64,000 nt of DNA from Clavaria fumosa (GCA_951802425.1 OX637799.1:868001-932000); one strand, 5' to 3'; shown: positions 21,477-34,057, numbered from the stretch's first letter. Translations and numbers: made by a program. The notes: generated from the sequence alone by a model not told the origin.

Positions 21477-24029
21477 TCACAGTCGAGCAGTCTGGTGTCT
21501 TCTGAGTGCAGAACTCGTTGTCGTCCCGTTGTCGCGTTCTAGTTTTGGGAGAGATGCAAACCGAGGAGACTCCATGCCCCACCATCGGATGACATACTCC
21601 TTCTCTTCCTGCCCAACCTTTTCAGATATCTCTTGGAACAGATGTTCAATCAATTCCGTCCTCTGATCTGGGGCTGGGTGGTTCACAATGACATCGCGGA
21701 TCTCGCGCAGCACGCTTGGTAATAACGCCAGCGGAAGCGAAGATACCGCTGACACCAACATTAGATGCAACCGGTGGAGATGGTCGCTCGCAGAGGCGTC
21801 CCGTTCCTTGGACAGACCATGGATGGCTTTAACAAGAGCGTCAATGCAAAATTGTGCGAGTATGTATGGGGGTTCCTCTGCAGCTTTGTTGGCACCGCCA
21901 AGCGTCGCCAGCCGTGGACTTGCTGCACTCCGAGTGAGCGCAGCAAATGCCATGCAAAGCTGCGGGGCAATTAGACCACCTTCTTTCGAGTTCTTTTTTG
22001 GTTGTTGTGAGTAATTGTTTACCATTGGGATTAGCTCCCTCAGCGAACTAGTGACGTACTGCAATCAAACATTCAACATAGAAGGGAACCAGTTTGTCAG
22101 CCAAGCATCCCTTTTCTATGGGGTGCGCCCGAAGGGGGGTCGTGCGATGACTAGCGCCTGGTAATGATGCAACCAGACGCGCCGCGTGAGCCGCGAAAAT
22201 TGCGAGTACAACCGAGTGGGCGGACTCGTATGTCTCGCGGTGACTTGAGTCCGAGAGACGTCTATCCCAAAAAACGCTCAATGAATCCCATGCGACAGAA
22301 AATAGAGATTATCGCACGGGAGACACATGGGAAGCACCACATGCTCGAGACACTCTTCGTTGAGGACGGGTACGAGCTGCTCGATGCACGCCAACGTGTA
22401 CGCACATTTGGATTCTGCGACTCGCGGGTGTTTTTGTTGTGACATCTCTAGATCTGTGATCATCACGGTTCAAACGGTGAATGGTAGGTCAGCCAGGGGA
22501 GAGATACCCGACACAAGCCTCTTGACGAGCGCCTCAGCTTCTTCACCTCGGTCGTCCAGAGCGCTGAAATCGAGCGCCATGTAGAACACCCGCTTAAGCT
22601 GCGGGAACGAGGGTGTAGATGTCGTCGTCACGCCACCAAACTGCGTGATGATGAAGGCGCAGTGGGACAGTATGCGCAAAACCTGCAGGGCGAGCGTCTG
22701 AGAGTGCAAAGGGGCTGATGAAGATGTGGTTGTTTTCGGTTTGACGTATGCGAGTGCTGATAGACTCTCGTCCGTTATCAATACGACAGAGAACAAGAAT
22801 GTTTTGAAAATAGACCATATCGTGGTTAACAGTTCACGCGCCTCAGGAGCTATCTTGCCCAGGTTAGGACAGCAAATTAGAGGCACAAGGACGACCCAGA
22901 ACGCACCAATTTCACTCTCAGGCGCACCTGCTAACGGACTCGAGCTCCAATCCGCTTCCATGCGCGCAGCCGTACTCTCAAAAAATCTGAGAGTTTCTGA
23001 AATCACTGAAAGACCCTGCTCGGGCCTCTCTTCGACCAGTAATGCCAATGATCGGGCAGTCAGCTTAGACAGGGGGGCCATTGAAGCCATGAGCGGGGAT
23101 GAGGAAATAGTGCGGAGGGTTTGTTCTAAGGTACTATACAGCTGTGCTTTAGTGGGTTGAAGGAATCGACTTATTTTGTCGACAAACCGCCGGGCGTTTG
23201 ATGCTTCGAGTGAAGATGACAATGTGGCGAGAAATTTGCCTTCGTCGAAGGTCTTGGAGAACGTGGAAATGAGGAGTTGAATGAGTGCCTGCAAGAGGAT
23301 AAGGATTACCGTGTCGACATGGTCATGAATGATGCTCACCTCTAATGGAAGCGCACAGAACTTTTCAGACAGGACGAGTGGTAGAGACTGAGATGCTCGT
23401 ATCAAGGCCAAGGACAGCGCATCGACTGAACAGATGTACAGGCACGAATGAGTGAAAACATATCGGATTAGTGGCAGGCACGTACCCTCTCCATTCTCTG
23501 TTTCAGGCAAAAACTCCTTCACCCAACCATCAGATGTCCGTACATATAGGTCCATGGTCTCCGCTACCGCAAGAACGACTGTGTCTTGTACGCGCCGTCT
23601 CCAAGAGACGCCGCGGAGTGGAAAACTCGCATTGATGTCCTCTAATCCTACAAGCAGTCCACCTGAAGCAGCCAGCCGCAAAATGGCATGGCCTCCCTTG
23701 AGCCCCAGAACCACTCCTTTGCTCCAGTCCCCCAATCTCGCCCGCAACCCTTTCTTGAGAAGGCCACCACGGCTGTCCTTGAGCAACTGAAAACGTTGAT
23801 GCACGGCATAACGAAGTGCAACGGCGAGGAGTTCTAGTTTCGCATTCGAGTATGGAACGAAGAGAGGGCTTGCGATGAGAGCTGCTACAAGTGGAGTTGG
23901 GGACGGAGAGAGACGAGCCAGGTGGTGCGAGATAGTCGCCTGGAGGTGGGACAGAGGAATAGCGTTGGCTGGCCCCTGTTCGCGCAGAAAACTGAGGAGG
24001 TTAGTGTAGCCTGGATCTGGCGACGCCAT
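21477..24029 (-). CDS. PEX8: probable peroxin 8-like protein (helical repeat protein)
   Basis: Pex8 is a peroxisomal matrix-side peripheral membrane protein that helps assemble the import docking and RING complexes. Exon 1 runs 24029-23486, then a 60-nt intron (23485-23426) and a long exon to about 22510. Further exons encode SDLEMSQQKHPRVAESKCAYTL, then the YESAHSVVLAIF region, and a last exon that starts after an intron and encodes EGGLIAPQLCMAFAALTRSA...KVGQEEKEYVIRWW. The protein is about 800 aa, Leu-rich, all-helical, with no membrane segment. The FE/YE-x-AHSVVLA motif and the C-terminal R..L...LF..I...EKE.V.RWW pattern fit fungal Pex8 as I remember it. No C-terminal SKL-type signal is visible (ends QTARL). 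It could instead be another HEAT-like protein. Confidence 0.5.
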
Positions 24030-24961
24030 GTCCGTCTCCTCCAGATACGCGGGACTGTCCCAATATGAAATAATCACATGACCAGAGTCGCAAATGTCCT
24101 TCCGTTCGATCAACGGCGTTGAGGCGTTGAGGCGCCTTACGAAACCGCATGTCCTCAGACAGTCGCTGTTACGTTTTTGCAATACCTGTTCCTCTCTCAC
24201 ACAGCCGAGAGCCTAATACCAATAAGCATCCGACCTTAGGCAAAACATTCGCGGAGTGCATCGTGCAATACAATACTGTGACTGTGAGATGGCCGTGTGA
24301 CTGAGTCGAACGAGGATTGCAAAATCGCCGACATCGTACTTTACGGTGTTTTGTGCTAGTTTCGGACATGTCTGGCTCTGGCAAAGCTTCTCATTGCATC
24401 CTAGGGTGCTTTTATAGGCATGTTTTTTGATTGATATCCACCAAATGGAGTTGGGTCTTGGAATTTCATGGCTTGCTAATATCAATAACTTGCTCTGGCG
24501 TACAGCGATGGCGGGAGAAAAGAGAAGATTCTAAGGTTACAGTACTTACCGCCAAGCCAAGTCCGGGATCTGCCAACGGATCATAGAATCTCTGGAAACA
24601 AAGCAAGCAACAACCAATTTCACATTTTTTTGAATGCTTCCACAGCCCGTGTGAGTTTAGCTTTAGCGAACACCATCCAGACCACAAGGTAAAAGCAGAC
24701 ACCACGCTAGTATGAGGTTTAGTAAAAAGGCCTGGCCTCATGGAAGAAAAAAGAGGGGGTAAAAAAGAGAAAAAAAATTGATTGAATGAGTCCGGTTCTT
24801 TCCGGTTCCGATCCGTCTTTTCCACATGCCAGTGTTGGAAGGACGATTATTAGTTCATACCACAGTGCCCACACCTACCAATCCCCACGGCGTCCAGCAC
24901 CGTTATCGACGACGACGACGAAAGCCGCCATCAGGATTCCCCGCGCTTGCGGGGCAGAGAT
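24030..24961. other. divergent intergenic region
   Basis: Lies between the starts of the Pex8-like gene (minus) and the mitochondrial carrier (plus). A GAC run (atcgacgacgacgacgaa) at about 24906-24923 lies in a frame that leads into the carrier start, so an additional 5' exon of the carrier cannot be excluded. Nothing else is seen. Confidence 0.45.
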
Positions 24962-26158
24962 ATGCAGTCGCGCAAACCGAAATGGTCTGCAAGCAGCATG
25001 ATCGGTCGGTTCAGTTTTCCTCACTGACCTCCAATATCACTCTAACATAGCCTAGCTGGTGCCGGTGGCGGCCTCGTCGCGAGCATCGCGACGTGTCCAC
25101 TTGATGTCATCAAGACGAAACTGCAGGCACAGCGTGCGATTCAGGGTCACGAGGGATATGAGGGTGTCCTTGGTAAGGAGTCGACCATTCGACGCCATTC
25201 TCATTCCGGCCGCTCCTCCAACTGCGTGCTCCAGGGACCATAAGGACTGTCTGGCGGTACGACGGCATACGCGGCTTTTATCGCGGTCTTGGTCCAACCA
25301 TCTTAGGCTACCTCCCAACCTGGGCCATCTACTTCGCAGTGTATGACTCGATCAAGAGAGTCTTTGGCGAGGCTCCGCTGGGCGCTAGCAAGAGCAATGG
25401 TCGCAAGATTTACCCCGCTGCTCAAGTCAAAGGCTATCAACCAGTTATGCGCGAGCATCCTTGGTCGCTCCATATTTTGTCTGCTATGGCCGCTGGCGCG
25501 GCCAGTACGTTTTGTACAACGCCGCTTTGGGTCATCAAAACTCGGTTTATGGTACGCCTTTTGGCATATGATTGTTTTTTGCTGACGAACCCACCCTGTC
25601 TTAGACACAGTCTCGCGATGAGATTAGATATAGACACACTTTGGACGCCGCTCAACGAATATGGTTTGCAGAGGGTCCCCGAGCCTTTTATCGCGGCCTC
25701 ATGCCTAGCCTCCTTGGAATTACACATGTCGCTATACAATTTCCGCTGTATGAGCAGCTGAAACGATGGGCAGGTGCGCCTTTCTCCCTCCGACAGCGCG
25801 TTTTGGAAATCAATATCTCTCAGAGGGTGATTCTGAGGAACCATTGCCAAGCAGTACTATTCTGCTTTGCTCTGCTGTCGCCAAGATGTCGGCCTCTGTT
25901 GCAACATATCCGCACGAAGTAATTCGCACACGTTTGCAGACGCAGCGGCGTCCCCTTGCCGATGATATTTCTCCCGATGGCATGGTAAAGACGCATCCCC
26001 GTGGAGGCGTTATCTACACCACTCGCAAGATTATACGAAAAGAGGGCTGGACTGGGTTATACAGAGGTTTATCGATTAATCTTATTCGCACTGTGCCTAA
26101 CAGTGCAGTAACGATGCTAACCTACGAGTTGTTGATGAGACATCTCTCAACCTTTTGA
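24962..26158 (+). CDS. mitochondrial carrier, NAD+-type (Yia6/Ndt1-like)
   Basis: Solute carrier of the mitochondrial inner membrane. Exons 24962-25004, 25056-25172, 25235-25551, 25605-25773 and 25824-26158 give 326 aa in frame. The three signature repeats are present: CPLDVIKTKLQAQ, TPLWVIKTRFMTQ and YPHEVIRTRLQTQ, each followed by a G-rich matrix helix (GFYRGLGPTILGYLPTWAIYF, AFYRGLMPSLLGITHVAIQF, GLYRGLSINLIRTVPNSAV). The Trp in repeat 2 (PLW) and the YPHEVIRTR of repeat 3 are typical of the NAD+/pyrimidine-nucleotide/folate branch; Yia6/Ndt1 is the best match by eye, but FAD/folate carriers are close. The start is the first ATG in the exon 1 frame and gives a short N terminus. Confidence 0.8.
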
Positions 26159-26256
26159 TATCCTGCTACCACTCACTACTCAAGATGTATCTTCCATTGC
26201 AATGATCATCACAATCGCTCGTGTGCGAGAACGCAGCGATTCATATGCCGGGCGAT

Positions 26257-26850
26257 TCAGCCAAGATCCTTCCGCCTACCCTTGATCTTTGACTGGGGCG
26301 TCTGTGTCTTGGGCAGCGACGTCCGAGGGCTCGCACTCGTATCCATGAGACTCTGCATGATCACGTCCAAATCGTCCGAGCTGGGTGTGACCCGGATTGT
26401 GAAGTCAGGAGTCCGCAAGTTCAGCTCAAACTCCTCGTTCTTTACAACCTTCTCGACCTCGGCGCGAAGGTTGTCCAATATCCTCTGGTGTAGCTCTATA
26501 ATCCAAAATAGCAGAATAAGCCCGGAGGGCCTCGTGCTCTTTAACGCACACGGCCCTCAGAACGCTCGACTTGGACGAAACCACGGCACACCTGTCTCCT
26601 CCGTCTGCGAGTTAGCGGGGGGTAGAATCGGCGTCCCGCATTTGCGCCGTTCCATCTCCTCATTTTTCTGTCTGGTCGGGTCGGACGGCTCGTTTGCCCA
26701 GTGAGCATTCCATCGCGTCAGAAATGTCTCATCTGTCAGCACCGGGTCCGCCTCCTCGCTAAGGTGCGGCGCGGCAATCGAGGATGCGGGAGATGTGCCG
26801 CGGAGAACCGGGGGAGCGTAGGGTGGCGAGGCGCCGTGACGGGCAGGCAT
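26257..26850 (-). CDS. conserved-looking small protein of unknown function
   Basis: Two exons, first from the ATG at 26850, joined by an intron of about 100 nt (GTGTGCCG...GATTATAG) that keeps the frame: ...NSQTEET then ELHQRILDNLRAEVEKV. The product is about 160 aa. The N terminus is Pro/Ser-rich, the middle carries TFLTRWNAHWANEP, and a charged amphipathic helix precedes a basic C terminus (KIKGRRKDLG) that could be a nuclear signal. I do not recognise the family. It is convergent with the mitochondrial carrier, with a 98-bp gap. Confidence 0.5.
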
Positions 26851-27221
26851 GGGGTACCGTATTGTAATTTGTAAATTCACTCAAGGCTGGGCAACTGGTT
26901 GGGAGATCACGCGATCACGTGCCGTACTGGGTGTTAGGGTTAAGGCACAGCCACCCATTGGTCAAAGGTGAGGAGGTCCTCTGCCATTGTTCTGACTGAA
27001 TTTACAATAGGAACAGCCATGTCGCATAAGGTTTACTCACTCGTTTGCGGACCTGAACCGACGGACATTCACTACAGGTGCTCAGAGATCTTGTAAAACT
27101 GCAATTAAAAACTGCAATTAAAAACAAAGCAACAACTACAAAACAAGAAAGCAACAGAAAACAAAGAAAACAGTCATGATCCCATTGCCTGATGTTTCCA
27201 CCTGTGTGGAAGTACGCATGA

Positions 27222-27710
27222 TTAAATCGAGGGTTGTAAGACATTTGCCAAATTGCGCTGCCTTTTTGCTGCGTTCTGGAAAGACCTAATCATAACTGCG
27301 TCCTTCTCATGCGTTTGCAGGATCGTGGTAAGTGCCTTGCTCTTCTGCATCCTAGAGGCGTTGAGCAAGATGTCTGTACGCGCCTCTCTCGGAAGGACGC
27401 TGTACATATCGTTGATGACATCGTCAATCACGCTGGCCAAAAGCCCACGAATATAACTGAGGTCGTGTCCAGGCTCGAAGGTTTCTCTGAACCAATTATA
27501 GCTGTGTGCAAATCAGTATCTGCCTGAAAATGCGCCAAGTAGGCGCTCACGTACTTTGGATCATGATACTCATCATTGCTGGGACTTTGCCTGCCTTCAG
27601 CAGGCACCTCGATAGGCTACAACGTTGACAAGTCAATATCTAAATCGTTACCCAGAGTAAGGCCGGACCTTAAGCTCTCGGGGACCGTTGGGAATTTGAA
27701 CGAGTGGCAT
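27222..27710 (-). CDS. small acidic protein of unknown function
   Basis: A chain of short exons reads MPLVQIPNGPRELK, PIEVPAEGRQSPSNDEYHDPK, YNWFRETFEPGHDLSYIRGLLASVIDDVINDMY, then a helical C terminus ending LANVLQPSI. Introns begin GTCCGG (53 nt) and GTACGT. The coherent WFRETFEPGHDLSYIRG block in good context suggests a real gene of about 130-150 aa. Family not recognised. The 3' end could change if a further intron lies near 27300-27320. Confidence 0.5.
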
Positions 27711-28016
27711 GAAGCTCGCCGTAGCGACGACGCCGTTGGCGCGTATTGTATAGGGCGTGGGAATTGCCCCTTGCGTGTGTCACGAGCTCACAAACTGTTG
27801 TGCGCGACTTCCTTTTGGGGCGCAACACCACATCCCTGCAATCATTCTCAGAATCTCACATGTCGCGAGATTTCTTTTCACGAGTCTCTGTTTTCCTGGA
27901 CGCTCCGTTGGGAGCTTCAGCCAAAAGGCAGGCATCGTGCGCCATAATGGAAACCTTCAATGTGAAGATGTAGCGCAAGGAGAAATTTATAGAGATCACA
28001 GACCAGATCACCAGCG

Positions 28017-30097
28017 TCAAGGTAAGGTGGAGTGTAAAGCTCCTCCTTGAGAGGAACAAGGCAATCGTTTCACTCGTCTGCCCACTCTCTTCCAAACCCA
28101 TCGGCCTCCATACCAAGCAGAGACGACGAAGACGAACATCCCAACGATGCCAGCACCGATGATCCCGGAGTTCTTGTTCGCCTTGCGCCACGTCCTCCAC
28201 CACCTGCCCCCAAGGCCGCCCCCATTTTTTGCGTCCGCGGCCCGTTGACACGGCTTGCATGTCATGCCGATCAGCCCCATGAGCGTGATGATTGAAACGC
28301 TTTCCCAACATTTCGTTTTAGTTGTGTTAGTCGTTTGTGGAGGATGGGCCACCCCGCGCAAAAATAAGCGCGAGTCAAGTGGCTCATGGTCAAACAAGAC
28401 GCACCTAAAAGCCATGAGGATGCTTAGAAGCGTGAGGATCAGGCTGAGCCCTGACGTCACGTTTTTTTCAACGCGTCGGTTGCGACCCGTCTTCTCGCCG
28501 ACGCCGCGCACGACAGGCTCACCCGTCTCTTGCGTCGCCGCTGGTGTAAATGCAGCTATCGCATTAATCTCGAACGCCTGGCGAACGGGTACCTCTGAAA
28601 TAGGCGACACTGGAGATTCAACCGCACCATCAATCGGGCGGCTTTTCCTTTCTGACGGCGAGAAACATCGCTGTTCTTCCACAGGAGGCCTTACGTTCTC
28701 GAGACGACGCGGCGTCGGGGGGCGCTCGAATAGGGCCAAAGAGCGGTTGGCGAAGCCGGTGTAGGAATACAGCATCAAGATAGAGTCTATCGAGTCAACC
28801 AAGGTCATTGCGGCGGTGAATAGCAGCTATTAGGTGGTGAAATTCGGTGGCGGGGGCTTGAGTTGTAGTATCTTGCGGATAGGACAAGCGGAAAACTCAC
28901 TGGTAGTAAGAGTACATGAGATGAAGGGATAGGCTTTCCGTCCGATCCTTTCTTCGCTATCGCAGAGACAGCGAGAAGAGCGATTGAGGAAGCCGTATCA
29001 AACCCTACACACCAAAGTTGATATCATTCATGTCATTCACCAGTAAGGGTTGTTTGCTTGGCATTACCCAATCCGAAGAGAAATCCGACGGGATACATCT
29101 ACAGCGCTACGTGTTGAGGCTTTGTAGAAAACGACAGACATGCAATGAAGGAAGTAACCTTCCACGGTCGATCGATGAGGGTCATTATGGGTCCCAGCAT
29201 TCTCACTAGAACCGTATTGTGATGTTGCTCTTCTACACTCTCCATTTGTCCTTGTTGCCCTAGTGGCTTGTGCTACAAATAAGCGAAGGTATCAATCAAA
29301 GGGTTCTTCGTGCAACGAACAAAATGCACCTGACGGCGCTGCGTGATGATTTTCCACAGCAATACCGAGTTCGCCACTCCCACGATGAACAAGAAAGAGC
29401 CGCTCACCGCCGCGCCTGATTTTGAAATTGGAAGAGGGACAGAAGTAGGTGACTGGAGATGCACCTATGATCGATCCGACGCTTCCTACACGACCCAATT
29501 TACCGTAGAGATCACTGCTGATGGCTATGGCAATATTCTGTGGCATGTAACTTATAAGGTCCAACAATGTTATGGTTAAACGATGAATTCGCCTGATACT
29601 GACCACTATTATCACAATTGTGCTGTGACCAAGAGAAAAGTATAGCCCGCAAGTGACAGGAAATTGCCCGAGGGCAATCAATCCTCGCGTGGCATTATCG
29701 ATGGCGCTCCAGAACACTAAATGTCAGGTCCCCCCGACACTTCGGAGGGGTGAAATCATATACCTGATATGATCGGCGTCAAGGGCTAATCAAGCATCAC
29801 GGTGAGGCGATCATCCTCGTTAGCTGTACCAGCAGAGCAATCTTGTAGACCCACCGTGTCTCAGTCCAATCGTCTGAACGGATTGGATCGTGATGATGTC
29901 AGGAAGAATGGACAGGGTGGCAGACGAACCCAAGCAAGGAGAGCCAAGCTCAGCAGTGGTCGCGTGCTGACATGCCTGCCAAACAGTACTCCAGCGAGTA
30001 TCCAACACGCTGCATTAGCCAAGAGCTCTGCACTGAGAAGAAGGAGGGCTCTGCCGAGTAATGTTAAACGAGGATATTCCCAAAAAGTTAGGCGCAT
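28017..30097 (-). CDS. high-affinity nickel transporter (NiCoT family)
   Basis: Plasma-membrane permease for Ni2+/Co2+ (in fungi mainly supplying urease). Exon fragments in order: GRALLLLSAELLANAACWI, LFGRHVSTRPLLSLALLAW, TIGLRHA-like start, SAIDNATRGLIALGQFPVTCGLYFSLGHSTIVI, IAIAISSDLYGKLGRVGSVGSIIGA, VSGSFLFIVGVANSV, DRPWK, MYPVGFLFGLG, FDTASSIALLAVSAIAKK, and MTLVDSIDSILMLYSYTGF. The GLGHSTIV, LFGLGFDT and TLVDS(x)DS motifs are family hallmarks. The last cytoplasmic loop is long, followed by the final helices (LSLILTLLSI; IITLMGLIG; GIIGAGIVGMFVFVVSAWYGG). The gene has many small introns, including one splitting LFGLG from FDT. Start taken at 30097; an upstream ATG is possible. Confidence 0.8.
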
Positions 30098-30391
30098 GTC
30101 GTTCGGACTCGAACAACGGATAGGCAGACACAGAAAGCGTCACCAGTGATGCGCTCGGTTGCAATTTCTCGTGTGAGACCATTCACTCAATTCGATGCAA
30201 CCTATACAAGAACGAGATCGTGACTGACACTTGCAAAGTTGACGTATCACGTGGTGTAGGGCGATAACCCATAAGTTGCATAAGCGCTCAGCGCTCAGCG
30301 CGCAGTCGTTGCTGTGGCAGGGTCAACTAGCATTGAAATATTGAAAGCTTGACATTTGAACGCCCGTCTCGCTACCCAGCTCCTTCTTGTC

Positions 30392-31854
30392 ATGGAGAGT
30401 GTCTACAGGCAAGTCACCGCGTTAGTCCTACTGTTGTCGGTTCGTGCTCACCGTCCCTGCAGCGCTGGCCAACTCTTAGAACGTCGCATACCGCTGACAC
30501 GGAGCGCGATACCATACGCACTGCCGCATTGGCTAGCGTATTTCTTCTTGTACTTCTCAATGGCGCATCTCGTACAGCAGCCAGGCACCCAAACCATGCG
30601 ATTGCTCCTCTTGCCGCTCCTTATCGTGGTCATTTCCTCGTTCCATTTCCGCTTCTGTTTGCCAGAACCGTTAGATCTTGCCAATTGGGGTGTAGGTAGG
30701 TGCAATGTTCAACCGGCGCACCGCGCGGAGACTGACAGTTCATGGTCTCCTCAGCGGCTGCTTCCATTATCAGCATCGGCAAGGCCCTCCGCTTTGCGAT
30801 GCTTCCCGGAGTCGTATCAAAGCGCAGCCAGTCTAACCCGAAAGCGGACTCTAAGCCGCTAAAGTCTAATAAGAGCCTAAATAGAGTCCTGTCAGACAGT
30901 CACCTCGCCAATGGACATGCCAACGGACATGCCAACGGACATGTCAATGGACACGCCAACGGAGACGCCAACGGAGACGCCAACGGAGACACCAACGGGT
31001 TGGTGCCAACGATCCCCGTCGCAGCTGCTGCTTCCGGGCGGAAGTCATCCTGCCTGACTATGCAAACCATTTTCGATACGCTCAATTTGATATTTGACAT
31101 GCGAGGCATCGATTTCGATTGGTGTCCACCGTCGTATGTCGCGCGTGAGACAAGGCCTGTCGAGCGCGACCCCTTCTTACGTGCCACCTTCTCCTCGCTC
31201 CTGCGCAATTACCTTATCTTCGATTTCGTCGAGCAATGCCTCAAGGCTTTCCCCGATATCGGCACTCCGGCAGGCGGGTCCATTTTCTACTCCCATCTGC
31301 CGCCTCTGCAACGCTACGCTGTGTCGACTCTCATCCATTTTTTTACGGGATGGGGGCTCTTGTTGGGTTTCTACTTCACCTATGACTTGTTCGCCCTTAT
31401 CGGCGTCGGTGCGCTAGGTCAAAGGGTGACTTCCTGGCCTCCTATCTTTGACAACCCTTGGATTGCGGATTCCTTGCACACCTTCTGGGGCCGGCGGTGG
31501 CATCAAACGCTCCGCCACATCTTTCACATTTACGGAGGCTATCCAGGCTCCAGGCTGGGGGGCAACTTCGGCAGGGTCCTCGGGACGTTCCTCGCATCCG
31601 GAATGTACCACGAAGTCGGGATGTGGTTCTTGGGGAGGGGCTTTGACTGGACAGTCGTTTTGCTTTTCTTACTGCAGGGTCCCCTCTTGCTCTTGGAGCG
31701 GCTGTACAGCCGCTCTACCAAAAGAAGGGTACATGGATGGCCTGGTATCCTTTGGGTTTACTTTTGCATTGGCGTCTTGGGTCAATCGCTCAGTGAGTTT
31801 GCCGCTGTTTTCTTTGTTCCTGCCAGAAACCTGAATATCACATGGTTTGTGTAG
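30392..31854 (+). CDS. wax-synthase-like membrane acyltransferase (MBOAT-type)
   Basis: Predicted 467 aa from exons 30392-30695 and 30755-31854; the 59-nt intron (GTAGGT..CTCAG) keeps the frame NWGV-AAASIISIGKALRF. Several hydrophobic helices flank a conserved FWGRRWHQTLRHIF box and a later GMYHEVGMWFLGRG with the candidate catalytic His, as in the wax synthase/Tri7-like family that esterifies alcohols with acyl-CoA. The N-terminal part (ALPHWLAYFFLYFSMAHLV) is also typical. Between helices 3 and 4 sits a hydrophilic insert with eight 4-residue repeats (see 30901-31000). Substrate unknown. Confidence 0.72.
30901..31000 (+). repeat. 12-bp coding minisatellite (NGH/NGD repeat)
   Basis: Eight units of about 12 bp (aatggacatgcc, aacggacatgcc ... 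aacggagacacc) encode (A/V/T)NG(H/D). The first units carry His and the later ones Asp, so the array splits into two sub-blocks. It lies in the hydrophilic loop of the wax-synthase-like protein and keeps the frame. Confidence 0.9.
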
Positions 31855-32196
31855 CTGATTCGTGGAATCGACGGGGGCTCGTAGGGAATCTACTGCTTCC
31901 TTCCGCCTTAAGTCCATCGCGAACGCTGCTGGCCCCAACCCTGAAGCGGGCGGCAAGTTGGGTGCTTACCCCAGGAGCTGTTTAACCCTGACCAAGACCA
32001 TCTACTTCAGAGGGTATCTGTCTCATCTCGCTTAAAGTACTCTCATTTGATTTTAAGCATATTAGAGGGAAATAATTACACTTCCTGATCTTGCCTGTGC
32101 CTGTATACATTCTGCATGTAAACATACATTAGAGGGCTTGAATAGAATTGCATGGGGTTGTCCAAACTGTCAGTGCATGAACGAGGTGAACGCTGA
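31855..32196. other. 3' intergenic region between convergent genes
   Basis: AT-rich near 32030-32160; trailers of the two convergent genes. No additional feature seen. Confidence 0.5.
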
Positions 32197-33777
32197 TCAA
32201 ACACCGTCCCCTGCGACCCAGCTTGGACCAAACAAAAACCTGACCGTGCCTTCCTTCTGCCCAATGACGGCAGCCTCGTTGTCGGCAGCCTCGCCACCGG
32301 TGCCAAACAGGGGCGATGCACCTTCGGGGTCAATCCCTACTGCACCCCCAAGGGGCAGACGCGGGCGGGGCGGATGCTCCGTCTCGCGCATGGCAATCTT
32401 CAGCCGCATTAATTGGTCTGGTTTGTACCGCCGCGCCACCGCGTGCGCGTGGCGAGCGGACGCAGAAGAAGCGTGGTGCTGCTGGCTCCGCGTCGTCGTT
32501 GCTGCAGGATGGTGCGGCGAGGGCGATTGGGGCGTGCTTGGCGACGTGTTGGCGGACGGGTTCTGCGCGAGGAGGATGAGCAGGTCAATGATGGCGTGTG
32601 CGATCTCTGCAAATTTGGGAGCCGGAGAAAGGAAACGTGAGGTTCGTGTCGCACACCAGGGGTCATCGAGAGCCGCGCGCACCTTCCAGATCCTGCACTT
32701 GGGCTCCGAATTGGGTCTCCCACGGCCCTTTCTTCTTGAGTGTGGCGGCGATCTCTATTGCGGACGCGGTGTTTGGCGGGGGCGTCGGCGTCTGGGGCGA
32801 CTGCTCGAATGACGAAAGCAGGGAGGCCGTGTACAAGGCGCCGAGCGCCACGGTGTGAGGTGGGTACTGTAACGGGACTAGGGTCCGGTGGCTTGAAAGA
32901 GACGTGTATCAGGCTCATGTTGGAAGGGAAGGAGTGTAAGATATGCGCCGCACCAGTCCACGGTCAGTCGCCAGGCAAACTTGGTCAGCTCCTTCGACGC
33001 TATTAAAAATCCTCAGTATTGCGACAAAAAGTACTCGAAGGAGACGACGCAGACCGTTGAGCGCCCTAGAAATTTTTATGACGTACGGAAAAGGCACACG
33101 GGACGTAAAATTGAAACAGATCATCTCGAGTATCAAGCGTTCAATGGCCAATAGTTTGGCCCTATCAAGTTGGTGCGTCTAGGACGTGAGGGTCAGATGC
33201 TAGTGACAGGAGAGACGGAGGGGGCACCCACCGCGGTATCGACATAATTTTCGAGCTCATTATGGTTCTTCGACTTGAGGGCTCGCTCTGGGAAGCGGAG
33301 GGCGTAGGACGCGAGAAGGAGGTCTTGCGGCTTTTTGAGCGTGTCGTGCATCTTGGTAGCAACATAGAGAGCGGCTAGAACGACGTCCTAAACAGACGAC
33401 CATCGGTTAAATCAAGGACCGTGTGTGTGAACAAAGGAGAACGGACGGCATACATGATAGTTGAAATCTTTCCGAGGGAAGAACAAATGGAACCTGTGGT
33501 ACAGAGTCTGGGCCGTCGCGATTGTCCGCTTAGGGCTGTTGCAAAGAGACGATGACCATTCAGCTCACAAAAGCCAGCTAGAACCGACTCACAAGCCGAG
33601 CCTGGAGCCGATGGCCTCCGCCTCGCCGCACGCATAGAGCTTGATTTTTTGTTCCTGACTGACAGAGAGCTTGCCGCGCTGCTTGTCAGACAAGTACTCG
33701 ACTTCAGCGGGGGAGAAGTACGGGTGGTGGTGTTTTGAGCAGGAAGCAGGAAGATGAGCTGTTGATGTAGTGACCAT
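32197..33777 (-). CDS. cyclin of the CTD-kinase type (cyclin K / Ctk2-like)
   Basis: Regulatory partner of a transcriptional CDK acting on the RNA polymerase II C-terminal domain. Exons in order: HPYFSPAEVEYLSDKQRGKLSVSQEQKI..GEAEAIGSRLG (from 33777), PKRTIATAQTLYHRFHLFFPRKDFNYH, DVVLAALYVATKMHDTLKKPQDLLLASY, and then LLAIERLILEMICFNFTSRVPFPYVIKISRAL. The first cyclin box is clear; the second is represented by LGALYTASLL...FEQSP near 32800. The C terminus is a low-complexity region (HHPAATTTRSQQHHASSA) before ...MRLKIAMRETE. MHDTLKKPRDLL-type sequence is characteristic of Ctk2/cyclin K. Exon borders in the middle are approximate. Confidence 0.7.
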
Positions 33778-34057
33778 TGATTAACAGGTCTCGCAAACGC
33801 CAGCCAGCCAATGGATTTCCAGTTAAGTGCTGAACGCTCAACGTTGAACGGTGAACGGCAACCTCAACTCTTTATTGTACTGCGATTCCATTTTCGGATG
33901 TCTGCTCATTTGTGCACGACATCAGTTACTTCACGATTCTGGTCTGGCAATCTCTCCTCAACACTTGGATTGCAGACAGTCAATATTATCAGATAACTCG
34001 AGACGATTGTCTATGTGTAGCATCAACCGAAAGAAGCCAATCCATGTTCTGATGCAG

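Noticed and set aside
22726..23160. Plus-strand 144-codon frame inside the Pex8-like gene
   Set aside because: Antisense shadow of a continuous 500-codon coding exon.
32138..32812. Plus-strand 224-codon frame opposite the cyclin gene
   Set aside because: Shadow of the low-complexity cyclin C terminus.
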